From contig JAEUOR010000010.1 in NCBI GenBank assembly GCA_016790635.1, positions 62,001 to 126,000 of the forward strand: DNA of 64,000 bases, read 5' to 3'. A program made the translations under genes and the position numbers. The notes beneath the pieces were generated by a model. That model saw nothing but the letters and a program-made list of their open reading frames with translations, did no database searches and was not told the DNA's origin. This document shows positions 34,248 to 43,133 of this stretch, one piece after another (positions within the stretch are counted from its first letter, which is position 1; every line of letters begins with the position of its first letter). Origin of the DNA: Burkholderiales bacterium (lineage in GTDB: Bacteria > Pseudomonadota > Gammaproteobacteria > Burkholderiales > JAEUOS01).

Positions 34248-35696
34248 ATGATGATGCGCAAGTTCGTCGCGCCGACCGCGCGCGAAGCCATGCAGAAGAT
34301 GAAAGCCGAACTCGGCGCCGATGCGCTGGTGATTTCCAACCGCAAGACGCCAGCGGGCATCGAGATCATGGCCATGCTCGAGGGGGAAGCCGAGGCGCCG
34401 CTCCCGCTTGCACAGCCCGCTGCACCGCAGCCGGCAGCGCTGCGCGGCGCGCGCGCGCATGCGATCGAGCAATACCGCTTCTCCGAGGCAGGCGCCGCGC
34501 GTGCGCCTGCTCAGGCGCCGCGCATGACTGCCCACGCTGCCCACGCCGCCGCGGCGCCACCTGCGGTGCCCACGGCGCGCACCTTCGCCAGCCTGGAGGA
34601 GTTTGCCCGGCGCCACGCCCCGCCTTCGGCGCCCGCATCTGCCCCGGTCGCACCGGCACCTGCGGCTGCACCCATCGCCGCGGCCCAGGTCACGGCGCCG
34701 GCACCCGCAAGCAACCCGTTTCGAGCTGTCGAGGCAGCGCGCCCGTCACCGGCCGCAGGGGATTCCCGCGTGCTTGCCGAACTGGCCATGCTCAAGGACA
34801 TGCTGCAGACGCAGATGGCGTCGATGGCATGGCGCGACATGACCGGCCGGCGGCCGTTGGCTCTTTCGATCTGGCGGGAGATGATCGACGCCGGTTTCTC
34901 CGCCGGTCTTGCACGAACCGTCGCCGAGCGTCTGCCGGACGACGTGTCGGAAGCTGAAGCGCGCCGTTGGCTTGCCGGCGTGCTGGCGAAGAATCTGCGT
35001 TGCAGCGACCCCGCGCAGGACGCCTTCGAGCGCGGCGGCGTATTCGCCCTGGTCGGCCCCACCGGGGTCGGCAAGACCACGACCACGGCCAAGCTGGCCG
35101 CGCGCTGCGTCGTGCGGCACGGCGCGCAGGCGCTCGGGCTCATCACTACCGACAGCTATCGCATCGGTGCGTTCGACCAGCTGGCCATCTACGGCAAGAT
35201 ACTCGGCGTGCCGGTGCATTCGGCGCAGTCCTATGCAGAACTGAACGCGCACATCGAGACTCTCGCGACGAAGCGCCTGGTGCTCATCGACAGCACCGGC
35301 ATGGGACAACGCGACACCAGGCTTCCCGAGCAGATCAACCTGCTCAACCATCCGCGCATCCGGCGCGTGCTGCTGCTCAATGCGGCGGCGCAGGCGGAGA
35401 CGCTCGATGATGTGGCACGCGCCTATCGCGGCCAGGCCGCCGGGGCGCCCCCGCTCGCCGGGGTGATTCTTACCAAGCTCGACGAGGCTGCGCGTCTGGG
35501 CCCGGGCCTCGATGTCATCGCGCGTCACGGCCTCGAGCTCATGTGCGTGACCAACGGCCAGCGTGTGCCCGAGGACCTGCACGGCCCCGCCGGCGCCGCG
35601 CTCGTGCAGCGTGCGCTCAAGTCCGGCGCTGATCCCCAGTTCGCACTGCGCGACGACGAGGCGCACGCGCGAGCCTTCCAATCCATGGCCGCCTGA
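34248..35696 (+). CDS. flhF: SRP-like GTPase FlhF
   Basis: 482 residues. FlhF is a GTPase of the SRP family that fixes flagellar position and number, working with FlhG. An N-terminal basic part and a long Ala/Pro-rich linker (about 60-210) precede the NG domain. The P-loop GPTGVGKTTTT is at about 270-280; DSYRIGAFDQL, IDSTGMGQ and TKLDEA are the other nucleotide motifs. The start at 34248 (three Met in a row) has AGGAGGA upstream; an earlier frame runs into flhA and is not used. Confidence 0.95.
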   Translation: MMMRKFVAPTAREAMQKMKAELGADALVISNRKTPAGIEIMAMLEGEAEAPLPLAQPAAPQPAALRGARAHAIEQYRFSEAGAARAPAQAPRMTAHAAHAAAAPPAVPTARTFASLEEFARRHAPPSAPASAPVAPAPAAAPIAAAQVTAPAPASNPFRAVEAARPSPAAGDSRVLAELAMLKDMLQTQMASMAWRDMTGRRPLALSIWREMIDAGFSAGLARTVAERLPDDVSEAEARRWLAGVLAKNLRCSDPAQDAFERGGVFALVGPTGVGKTTTTAKLAARCVVRHGAQALGLITTDSYRIGAFDQLAIYGKILGVPVHSAQSYAELNAHIETLATKRLVLIDSTGMGQRDTRLPEQINLLNHPRIRRVLLLNAAAQAETLDDVARAYRGQAAGAPPLAGVILTKLDEAARLGPGLDVIARHGLELMCVTNGQRVPEDLHGPAGAALVQRALKSGADPQFALRDDEAHARAFQSMAA

Positions 35697-35704
35697 CAGC
35701 ATTC

Positions 35705-36556
35705 ATGCCCAATCCGCTCTCTCCCGTCCATTTGGCCGGCCTGCCGGTCGACCAGGCTGCCGGCCTGCGTTCGCTTTTCGCGCGCACCCTGTTGCGCATC
35801 CTGCCGGTGCTGTCCTGTGACGACGACCGCACCGGCGGAGTCGTCGCCGGTCGCCTGGCGCTGGCGTTGGCCAGGCATGGCCGCAATGTCGTCCTGCTTG
35901 ACGCGTCCGGGGCGGCCGCCGCGTCCGTCGGCGCGACTGGCGCGCGCGATCTGGCCGACCTGCTGCACGGTCGTGCCGAGTTCGATGCGGTCGCCTTGGG
36001 GCCAGCCCCGGGGCTGCGCTGTCTGCGCGCCACGCAGGGGCTCCCCGAACTCATCGCCGCAGGTGCGGCAAACGATGAATTCTTTGCGGGCTTTCTGAGG
36101 CTCGAGAACCCGCCGGATACGCTGGTCATGACCCTGCCTTGCCAGGGCTTTGGCGGCATGCCCTGGCTGCCGGGAAGCGGCGAGGTGCTGCTCCTGTGCC
36201 CGTGCGGCGAGCGCGGCCTCACCGGTGCGTACGCCGTCATCAAGCGCCTGGTCAGCGAGATGCCGATCGACGCCGCGCCGGGTTTTCGCCTGCTCATCAA
36301 CGGTGCATCCGGAGAGCGCGAGGCCAGGGTGCAGGCGCGTCATCTGTCGGATACCGCGCGGCGCTTTCTCGGTGTCACCGCGAGCTATGCAGCAAACCTG
36401 CCGCGCAACGTGCTGGGTCAGGCGCTGGGTGTCTCGGCCGGCGGAGGGCGCCATCCCGACAGCGACCGCACGCTTGCGCGTCTGGCCGGGGAGAGTGCCA
36501 TGTGGCAACTGACCGAATGTGCCGCGCCCGAAGCCGGCGCCGCCCTGACGCATTAG
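35705..36556 (+). CDS. flhG: FlhG/FleN-like ParA-family protein without a P-loop
   Basis: 283 residues between flhF and fliA, the place of flhG (ylxH, fleN), whose product limits flagellar number through FlhF's GTPase. The usual deviant Walker A motif KGGxGKT is absent. After RILPVL the sequence reads SCDDDRTGGVVAGRLALALA, where the glycines and lysine needed for ATP are lost. The following LLDASG keeps only part of the LLDADLG motif. The C-terminal half still resembles FlhG (LINGASGEREARVQARHLSD). It is probably non-hydrolytic, so it may be a scaffold or a divergent form. Confidence 0.8.
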   Translation: MPNPLSPVHLAGLPVDQAAGLRSLFARTLLRILPVLSCDDDRTGGVVAGRLALALARHGRNVVLLDASGAAAASVGATGARDLADLLHGRAEFDAVALGPAPGLRCLRATQGLPELIAAGAANDEFFAGFLRLENPPDTLVMTLPCQGFGGMPWLPGSGEVLLLCPCGERGLTGAYAVIKRLVSEMPIDAAPGFRLLINGASGEREARVQARHLSDTARRFLGVTASYAANLPRNVLGQALGVSAGGGRHPDSDRTLARLAGESAMWQLTECAAPEAGAALTH

Positions 36557-36579
36557 TCGCAAAGCAAGGAAGCCATCCC

Positions 36580-37296
36580 ATGTATACCGCCACCGGTACC
36601 GTCGAACGCAGGAAGAATGTCGAACAATTCGTCCCATTGGTCAAGCGCATGGCCCACCACCTCTTGTCGAGGCTGCCCGCCTCGGTGCAGGTTGACGACC
36701 TGGTGCAGGCAGGCATGCTGGGACTGATGGACGCTGCCAGCCGCTTTGAGGAAGGGCAGGGCGCGCAGTTCGAGACCTATGCCTCGCAGCGCATCAAGGG
36801 GGCGATGCTTGACGAACTGCGCTCCAACGACTGGATGCCGCGCGGCGTCCGGCGCGCCCAGCGTGACATCGAAAAGGCCATCGGACGCCTGGAACACAGG
36901 CTTGGCCGTCCGCCGGCCGAAGCTGAGGTGGCGCGCGAGATGAAGTTGACCCTCGCGGAGTACCAGAGCCTTCTCGGGGAGGCGCGCGGCGCGCAACTGG
37001 TGCATTTCGACCATGGCGAGGACTCGGAGGACGCCGAATCCTTCCTCGATCGCCACGTCCGCGACCCTGCGGGCGATCCGCTTGAGCAGGTTGGCGATGC
37101 GCACTTTCGCCGAGCCCTGATCGAGGCTATCGAGAATCTGCCGCCGCGCGAAAAAAACCTGATGGGACTGTATTACGAGAAGGAAATGAACTTCCGCGAG
37201 ATCGCGGCGATCATGGGGGTGACGGAATCGCGCATCTGCCAGTTGCATACCCAGGCGGTGGCGCGCATCCGGACCCGGCTCAAGGAGTGGCGGTAG
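36580..37296 (+). CDS. fliA: flagellar sigma factor FliA (sigma-28)
   Basis: 238 residues. FliA directs transcription of late flagellar genes and is held inactive by FlgM until the hook is finished. Region 2 shows VPLVKRMAHHLLSRLP, VDDLVQAGMLGLMDA and the -10 recognition helix FETYASQRIKGAMLDELR with DWMPRGVRR; region 4 ends with VTESRICQLHTQAVARIRTRL. I chose the ATG at 36580 with AAGGAAG upstream. Its likely targets in this window are the three sigma-28 sites at 21191, 42167 and 60660. Confidence 0.96.
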   Translation: MYTATGTVERRKNVEQFVPLVKRMAHHLLSRLPASVQVDDLVQAGMLGLMDAASRFEEGQGAQFETYASQRIKGAMLDELRSNDWMPRGVRRAQRDIEKAIGRLEHRLGRPPAEAEVAREMKLTLAEYQSLLGEARGAQLVHFDHGEDSEDAESFLDRHVRDPAGDPLEQVGDAHFRRALIEAIENLPPREKNLMGLYYEKEMNFREIAAIMGVTESRICQLHTQAVARIRTRLKEWR

Positions 37297-37380
37297 CATC
37301 CTCGCAGCGGGTTTGCCCGAAGCGAAGAGCTGATCGCGATCCCGTAGACTGCCGAGCCTACTTTGGCAATGTCGGTGGTC

Positions 37381-40356
37381 ATGTCGAAATCTACGGGACT
37401 CCCGCCGGAGGATCCTGCGAGTGCCCCCGAGAACCCGAGCTACGCGGATCTTGTCGCGCAGGTTGCACGTTTTCGGGCGCTGACCGGTCTTTCCTCAGAC
37501 TGGTATTGGGAGGAGGATGACCAATATCGGACGGTCCTGACGACCTTCGGGAACAGGCAGGGGCGCGAGGGTGCCACAGTGCTCGGCAAGAGGCGCTGGG
37601 AGCGCACGGACCTGACTCCGATCGGGTTCACCTGGGAGGAACACCGAGCCAGCCTCGAAGCTCGCCAGTCGTTTCGCGGCCTTCAGGTGAGGTTTGCCCG
37701 GGCTGACGGTGCAGTCCACATATGGTCCTTGGCCGGCGAGCCCTTTTACTCCACGGACGGCCGATTCCTTGGCTATCGAGGCATCGGATCGGATACGACC
37801 AGGGCGTTTCGTGACGCTGCGCTCAAAGGCGGCGAAAGGCGCCTCTTCGAGCGCCTGGCGGCCGGTGCGCCGCAATCTGCACTGCTGGCCGAGGCGTGCC
37901 GTACCCTTGAGGCGGTGCTGGCGCGACCTGGCACCGCATTGATGATGCGCCTTGACCGGGATGGGCTGCTCCGCCCGGCCGCCGGACCGAGTGTCGCAGC
38001 GCAGCTTCTTTCTGCGATCGACGCGAACGGCATTCGCCCTGCGGCCGATGCGATCACCTGCGGCGAGGCGGCATTCCGCAATGCGGTCGCGGTCTGCCCC
38101 AACATTGCGGCCGATCCTCGTTGGGCCAGCTGCCTTGAGGTGGCACGGTCGACCGGAGTGTGCGCCGCGTGGTCGACCCCGATTCGAGCTTCATCCGGTG
38201 CGGTCATCGGCACCCTGGGTGTACTGCATCCTGTCTGCGCCGCACCTGCCGAGACCGACCTCGAGGCAGCGCGCAACATCGCTTCTCTCGCGGGCGTGCT
38301 GGTCGAGCGTTTCGAGGCGGAGGCCCGCTTGCGCGAAAGCGAGGCTCGCTTTCGCCAGCTCACACTTCTGTCCTCGGACTGGTATTGGGAACAGGACCGC
38401 GACTATCGTTTCATCAGCACCGAGGAAGTCGCCGGGCGGCGTGACAAGCCGATCGGCGAGTCTATTGGCCTAACGCGGTGGGAACGGCCCGGGACGCGCC
38501 CGGTCGGCACTACCTGGGAGGCGCATCGGGAAGATCTGAAGGCCCGCCGCTCGTTTGCGCACCTGGTCCTTGAAATCACGCTGCCGGACGGATTGCGTCG
38601 CTACGTGGCAGTGCGCGGCGAACCGGTCTTCGATGCTGCCGGCGAGTTCACCGGCTACCGCGGCACCGGCACCGACATCACCGAGCGCTATCGTGCCGAC
38701 CTGGTGCGCTCCGGGGAGCGGCACCTGTTCGAACTCTTCAGCGCCGACGCCGCGCTCGAGGAACTGATGGAAATCCTGTGCCGGACGTTCGAATCGGCGC
38801 TGGCGCGTCCGGGTGTCGCGTCGGTCTATCTGGCCGAGGCGGGAGAGTTGCGCCTCGCAGCAGGTGCTTCGCTGGACGCCGAGTATCGAACCCGGGTTCG
38901 GACGGTCCCGATCGGGGACGCATGCGGTTCGTGCGGGACTTGCGTGCATCGCAACGAAGTTGTCGTCTGCCGCGACCTGTCGACTGATCCCCTGTGGGAT
39001 GGGTGGCGAGATGCGGTCGCGCCGACCGCCTATGCATCGTGCTGGTCAACGCCGATCCGGGGCGCCGCGGGGCAGGTGATCGGCACGATTGCCATCTACG
39101 CCAAAACGGTCGCGGATCCGGATGCCAGTGATCGTGAACTCATGGCGTCGGCCGCTTCGCTGGCCGGGGTCCTGATCGAGCGCTTTCGCGCCGCGTCGGC
39201 GGAGCGCGAGAGCGAGCAGCGCTATCGCAGCCTGGTTGAAGTCTCGCAAGACGGGGTGATGGTCAGCGATGGTGGCCGCATTCTCTATGCCAACCCGGGT
39301 CTGGCCCGCATCCTCAAGGTGGTAGATGCACAGGAACTGCTCGGACGGGACTTTGCCGACATGGTGTTGCCCGAATACCGGCCCCTCCTGCGCGAGCGCA
39401 CGCGGCGCGTGAGTGTGGATCGTGTCAGTCTGGGATACGTCGAAGTGCGCATCGTCTGCATGGACGGCGGCACGGCCGACATCGAGATCTGCGGTACGCC
39501 CATCGAGGTGGGGGGGCGGCGCCTGGTGCAGTCCAACCTGCGCGACATCAGCGCACGCAAATGGGCCGAGCGCGAACTCAAGGTCTTGAACGAGACCCTG
39601 GAACAGCGCGTTGCCGAGCGGACCGCCGAACTGTCGCAGGCCAACCAGGCGCTCGAGGCGTTTTCCTATACTGTGGCACACGATTTGCGTGCCCCTCTGC
39701 GCGCTATCGACGGCTATGCACGACTCCTGATCGAGGACGCCAGCGAGCGCCTGACCGAGGCAATGCTGCGCGACCTGGAAACGATTCGCCGCACTGCACT
39801 GCGCATGGCCGGGTTGATCGATGGCCTCCTGGATTTCTCGCGCCTGGCGCGCGAGCCGGCCGCACGCAGCACGGTGTCGATGCGGTCGCTGGCGGAGTCT
39901 GTGGCCGCCGAGATTCTCGCCGATCCGGCCGGCGGTGCGCAGCGACGGCCTCGCATCCGCGTCGGCACGCTGCCGGAAGTGATGGGGGACATGGCCATGC
40001 TGCGCCAGGTGTGGTCCAACCTGATCGGCAATGCCGTGAAGTTCAGCGCCACGACGCTTGAACCCGAGGTCACCATCGACTGCGCCGGCGTCGGCGATGA
40101 GCATGTCTTCAGCGTGCGAGACAATGGGGTCGGCTTTGACGACCGCTACGCCGACAAGCTTTTCGGCGTCTTCCAGCGCCTGCATTCCCAGACCAGCTTT
40201 CCAGGTACCGGCGTGGGGCTGGCGATCGTGCAGCGCATCATCGAAAGGCACGGCGGGCGGGTCTTCGCCGAGAGCAGGCCCGGGCAGGGCGCGACGTTCA
40301 GCTTTACCCTGCCGGGTCGCGTGGCGCCGGGGACGTCCGTCATGACGCCGGAATAA
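37381..40356 (+). CDS. PAS-GAF-PAS-GAF-PAS histidine kinase
   Basis: 991 residues, no membrane segment, so a cytoplasmic sensor. Domains: PAS (about 30-145), GAF (155-305), PAS (320-440), GAF (450-600), PAS (612-735), then HisKA with H767 in YTVAHDLRAPLRAIDGY and a HATPase (N box NLIGNAVKFS; G boxes NGVGFD and GTGVGLAI). The first two PAS-GAF pairs are clear repeats: LSSDWYWEEDDQYR and LSSDWYWEQDRDYR open both. The start is uncertain (ATG 37369 or 37381, TTG 37363). The receiver at 40466 is the probable partner. The signal is unknown. Confidence 0.88.
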   Translation: MSKSTGLPPEDPASAPENPSYADLVAQVARFRALTGLSSDWYWEEDDQYRTVLTTFGNRQGREGATVLGKRRWERTDLTPIGFTWEEHRASLEARQSFRGLQVRFARADGAVHIWSLAGEPFYSTDGRFLGYRGIGSDTTRAFRDAALKGGERRLFERLAAGAPQSALLAEACRTLEAVLARPGTALMMRLDRDGLLRPAAGPSVAAQLLSAIDANGIRPAADAITCGEAAFRNAVAVCPNIAADPRWASCLEVARSTGVCAAWSTPIRASSGAVIGTLGVLHPVCAAPAETDLEAARNIASLAGVLVERFEAEARLRESEARFRQLTLLSSDWYWEQDRDYRFISTEEVAGRRDKPIGESIGLTRWERPGTRPVGTTWEAHREDLKARRSFAHLVLEITLPDGLRRYVAVRGEPVFDAAGEFTGYRGTGTDITERYRADLVRSGERHLFELFSADAALEELMEILCRTFESALARPGVASVYLAEAGELRLAAGASLDAEYRTRVRTVPIGDACGSCGTCVHRNEVVVCRDLSTDPLWDGWRDAVAPTAYASCWSTPIRGAAGQVIGTIAIYAKTVADPDASDRELMASAASLAGVLIERFRAASAERESEQRYRSLVEVSQDGVMVSDGGRILYANPGLARILKVVDAQELLGRDFADMVLPEYRPLLRERTRRVSVDRVSLGYVEVRIVCMDGGTADIEICGTPIEVGGRRLVQSNLRDISARKWAERELKVLNETLEQRVAERTAELSQANQALEAFSYTVAHDLRAPLRAIDGYARLLIEDASERLTEAMLRDLETIRRTALRMAGLIDGLLDFSRLAREPAARSTVSMRSLAESVAAEILADPAGGAQRRPRIRVGTLPEVMGDMAMLRQVWSNLIGNAVKFSATTLEPEVTIDCAGVGDEHVFSVRDNGVGFDDRYADKLFGVFQRLHSQTSFPGTGVGLAIVQRIIERHGGRVFAESRPGQGATFSFTLPGRVAPGTSVMTPE

Positions 40357-40465
40357 TGCATAGAGGAGAACCGATTTTGGGTACACTCGCGCGCCGAGCG
40401 TCCTGCGGCCGTGTTTTTCGGGCCGATCCGACGCGCCGCTTCGAACCCTTGATGAGGAGTCGGGC

Positions 40466-40921
40466 TTGAACACCGACCTGGATGCAGAAGTCCTCTTGGT
40501 CGAGGATGATCCCAACGATGCCGAACTGGTGCGGCGCGCCCTCAAGCGGGGCGGCACCGTGTCCAGCGTGGCGCACGTCCAGGACGGCGTCGAGGCGCTC
40601 GATTACCTGCATGGACGCGGTGAGTTTGCCGCTCGCCGCGGGCGCGCGCTTCCGCGCGTGGTCCTGCTCGACCTGAAGCTGCCCAAGCTGACGGGGTTGG
40701 AGGTGCTGCGCGAGATCCGCGCGCATGCCGACCTGCGGCGCCAGGTGGTGGTAATGCTGACCTCGTCACGCGAAGAACGCGATCTGCGCGCGGCCTACGA
40801 GTCCGGGGTCAACAGCTACGTCGTCAAGGCGGTCAATTTCGAGGAATTGATGGAATCCTTGTCGCGCCTGGCGCAGTACTGGTTGAAGGTCAACCAGCAG
40901 CCTATCCCGGCGAAGTCCTGA
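40466..40921 (+). CDS. single-domain response regulator
   Basis: 151 residues from a TTG start with GAGGAG 6-7 bases upstream. It is a stand-alone receiver of the Rcp1 type: EDDPNDAELV acidic pocket, phosphoacceptor Asp in VLLDLKLPKLTG, the Thr/Ser switch in VVMLTSS and Lys in YVVKAV. It lies 109 bases after the PAS/GAF kinase in the same direction and almost certainly receives phosphate from it. With no output domain it must act by protein contact. Convergent with the next regulator. Confidence 0.85.
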   Translation: MNTDLDAEVLLVEDDPNDAELVRRALKRGGTVSSVAHVQDGVEALDYLHGRGEFAARRGRALPRVVLLDLKLPKLTGLEVLREIRAHADLRRQVVVMLTSSREERDLRAAYESGVNSYVVKAVNFEELMESLSRLAQYWLKVNQQPIPAKS

Positions 40922-41022
40922 CATCGATCACCGATCAGGTGCTGCCGGCGATCCTGCCGGGTCCGGTGCTTGACCGAGGCCGGCAACGCGGCGCGCTGCC
41001 GCTTGCCGCGAGCGGCGGGCCT

Positions 41023-41424
41023 TCAGGGAGTGGTCGCAGCTGCGACCCGTGCGATGAGCGAGACCAGCGCGGAGGTGTCGCGCTTTTCCAGTACCCCTTG
41101 GGCGCCGTTGGCCATCGCGTCGGCGGCCTGGCCGCGCGAGAATTCGCCTGAGTAGACGAAGAACGGGGAGGGCATGCCGGCCGCCTTGGCGATGGCCAGG
41201 GCCGCCGCCGAGTCAAAGGAAGGCATGTTGTGATCGCACAGGACCAGGTCCCACGGTTGCTCCGCCAGGGCGCTGGAAAAGGCCGCAGCGGTATCGACCC
41301 GGCGAAAGCGCGCATCTCCTACCGCACGCCGGACCTGCGCGGCGGCAAGCAGGACGTCGTCCTCGTTGTCGTCGATGATGAGAATTCTCGGCGCGGGCAT
41401 CAGGCGTTCCGGGAGTTCAGGCAT
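41023..41424 (-). CDS. single-domain response regulator in the flgM-flgN operon
   Basis: 133 residues. ILIIDDNEDDVLLA carries the acidic pocket; the phosphoacceptor Asp is in LVLCDHNMPSFDS; the usual Thr is Ser in FFVYSGE; Lys is in VLEKRD. Its ATG at 41424 overlaps the flgN stop by 8 bases, so it is translated in the flgN operon; ATG 41400 is an alternative. Being coupled to flgM and flgN places it in the flagellar regulon. No output domain is present. It may act on the motor or on the anti-sigma/chaperone pair. Confidence 0.8.
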   Translation of the reverse strand: MPELPERLMPAPRILIIDDNEDDVLLAAAQVRRAVGDARFRRVDTAAAFSSALAEQPWDLVLCDHNMPSFDSAAALAIAKAAGMPSPFFVYSGEFSRGQAADAMANGAQGVLEKRDTSALVSLIARVAAATTP

Positions 41425-41785
41425 GACCCGCAAAGCGCCGTACTGCGGGCCTCGACAGCGCATTGCCGTCCTGGCCGTACAGGATACCGGCAGGCACCGG
41501 ATCGGCTGCGCGCATGAGTCCGGACAGCCGGGCGTTCATGTAATCCAGTCTTACCGCGGCAATCCGCTGGTTGTCGCGATTGACCCGCGCGAGCGACCGC
41601 ACGCGCGGCGCTTCGCCGGGGGCAATCCGGGTTGCATTCTTCTTGAGGTCGTCGAGCGCGGCCTCCTTGGCCGCGGTGGCGAGCCGCACTGCGTCGGCAT
41701 CCCCGCTCATCATGGCGTGACGTTCCTCGGCCAGGCAGCGGCGCAGGCGCTCGAGGGTGGGGTGGGGCGGGCGGCCGGCCGGCAT
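41417..41785 (-). CDS. flgN: flagellar export chaperone FlgN
   Basis: 122 residues, largely helical. FlgN escorts the hook-filament junction proteins FlgK and FlgL to the export gate. The N-terminal helices (LERLRRCLAEERHAMMSGDADAV) and the conserved NRDNQRIAAVRLDYMNARL near the C-terminus fit the family. ATG at 41785 is used. It follows flgM by about 31 bases; flgK and flgL lie further downstream on the other strand. Confidence 0.85.
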   Translation of the reverse strand: MPAGRPPHPTLERLRRCLAEERHAMMSGDADAVRLATAAKEAALDDLKKNATRIAPGEAPRVRSLARVNRDNQRIAAVRLDYMNARLSGLMRAADPVPAGILYGQDGNALSRPAVRRFAGHA

Positions 41786-41816
41786 CAAGGCATCCTCGCG
41801 CTACCGGGCATCGCGC

Positions 41817-42083
41817 CTAGTGGGTACGCACGAAGAGATCGTGCACGCTTGCGATCAACCGGTCAGCCACCACTTCGGCATCGACCTCGAATGAACCGTC
41901 GCGGATTGCCTGCTTGATCTCCTCGACCCGCGCCGCGTCGAATTCTCCGCCGGGCGGGGTGGACAGGCGCATCGCGACATCGGCAGGTCGGGTTACCGCC
42001 GCCGCCGGAGCGTCGGTGCTCCGCTGGCTCGCGCGCGGCGTACTTTCAATCCGCGTAGTGTCGCTCAGTCCGTTGATTTTCAT
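41817..42083 (-). CDS. flgM: anti-sigma-28 factor FlgM
   Basis: 88 residues. FlgM binds FliA and blocks it until FlgM itself is exported through the finished hook-basal body. It opens with MKINGLSDTTRIEST, has an unfolded middle and the sigma-binding C-terminal part AARVEEIKQAIRDGSFEVDAEVVADRLI. It has its own sigma-28 promoter 84 bases upstream, giving negative feedback on FliA. flgN and a response regulator follow. Confidence 0.92.
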   Translation of the reverse strand: MKINGLSDTTRIESTPRASQRSTDAPAAAVTRPADVAMRLSTPPGGEFDAARVEEIKQAIRDGSFEVDAEVVADRLIASVHDLFVRTH

Positions 42084-42166
42084 GGTTTTTTCTCCAGCGC
42101 TGTCAGGCTCGATCGGAGGCGGGACGGGAGCTGTCTCGCGTCATCCAAAACCCCCGCTCCCCCGAG

Positions 42167-42193
42167 GTTACGGCGGCGACGGGCAAAACTTTA
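42167..42193 (-). promoter_or_regulatory. sigma-28 (FliA) promoter for flgM
   Basis: On the minus strand TAAAGTTT (42193-42186), an 11-base spacer and GCCGTAAC (42174-42167). The -35 is a perfect match to the FliA consensus and the -10 matches in GCCG and the following A. It points to flgM at 42083 and is in the classic late-gene position. Confidence 0.85.
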
Positions 42194-42225
42194 ATGGAGA
42201 ATCGCATGTGCAAAGCGCGTCAATC

Positions 42226-42954
42226 CTAGAGTCGCATCTCGACCAAGCGTCCGGCACGCGCCGTGCCCTGCACCACCCGCCCGGAGTCGGTTTGCACGCG
42301 GACAGACTCCCCTTCGCCGGCGGCACCGAGGGCGCGGCCGCTGGCGGATACCGAGAAGCCCTGGCCGTTGACGACCAGGCGCACGATGTCGCCGGCGGCG
42401 ACGGCGGGTGCGGCGCGCAGCATTTCCGCGCGCAATGTCTGCCCGGGCGCGACCGCACGGCTCAAGCTGCGGCCTTCCAGGGCGCGCGGGTCGTTCAGGG
42501 CACCGGGCGCCTCGCGCGAGAGTTCGATGTCCTCGAGACGGAAATCCTCCGGCACGATCCCCTGACCCGGCGCGACCGGCCGTTGCGCGACCAGTGCGCG
42601 ACCAAAGACTCGAATCTCGACCGGCAGGTAGACGTTCCACTGCGCTCCTTCGGCGCAGCGCAGGCCGATCTGACTTTTTCCCCACAGGCGGATTCCGGCC
42701 GGCAGGTAGGGTTCGACGCGCTGGCACGGTGCCAGCTGCAGGCGGTCATCCAGACGTCCCACGACAACCTCGACGCGCCCGGGCAGGCCGGCGGCAGCCT
42801 TCTCGAGATACACCTTGATCGCGTCCTGCGGCTGTGACTGCGCTGGCGCCCCGGGCGAGAGCAGCGCGAAGACCGCGAAGCTGGCATGCAGGGTCAGCAA
42901 TGGTGCGGCGATCAGGCGCCCGAAGGCGCGGCGCGTCAGGTCGGAACTTGGCAT
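42226..42954 (-). CDS. flgA: flagellar P-ring assembly chaperone FlgA
   Basis: 242 residues. FlgA is a periplasmic chaperone for P-ring protein FlgI. A signal sequence is present (RRAFGRLIAAPLLTLHASFA, cleavage near APAQSQ). The C-terminal SAF-like domain has VAPGQGIVPEDFRLEDIELS, and AGDIVRLVVNGQGFSVSASG is typical. I chose the ATG at 42954; a GTG at 42984 would add a less plausible N-terminus and leave little room for a leader. It is divergent from flgB. Confidence 0.9.
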   Translation of the reverse strand: MPSSDLTRRAFGRLIAAPLLTLHASFAVFALLSPGAPAQSQPQDAIKVYLEKAAAGLPGRVEVVVGRLDDRLQLAPCQRVEPYLPAGIRLWGKSQIGLRCAEGAQWNVYLPVEIRVFGRALVAQRPVAPGQGIVPEDFRLEDIELSREAPGALNDPRALEGRSLSRAVAPGQTLRAEMLRAAPAVAAGDIVRLVVNGQGFSVSASGRALGAAGEGESVRVQTDSGRVVQGTARAGRLVEMRL

Positions 42955-43133
42955 GTTGCAGCAGTTCGATGCGAATGTCCGCACACCTTATCGGGGCCGT
43001 GTGCAACGCGGTGCGGCGAAAAGCGCGGTTTATCGCATCCTGATCCGGGCAAGGGCGGTCTCAAGGTTTTGGTGCAATCGCAAGCATCGCCCAAGGTCCG
43101 GTCACGGACCGGCCGGAGCACCTGGAGAGCGCC

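Noticed and set aside
31973..34375. An 800-codon open frame opposite flhA
   Set aside because: Its composition mirrors the flhA codons and shows no domain; flhA is certain.
42991..42998. CCCGATAA on the minus strand before flgA as a sigma-28 promoter
   Set aside because: The -10-like element is good but no TAAA box lies 11-12 bases upstream.
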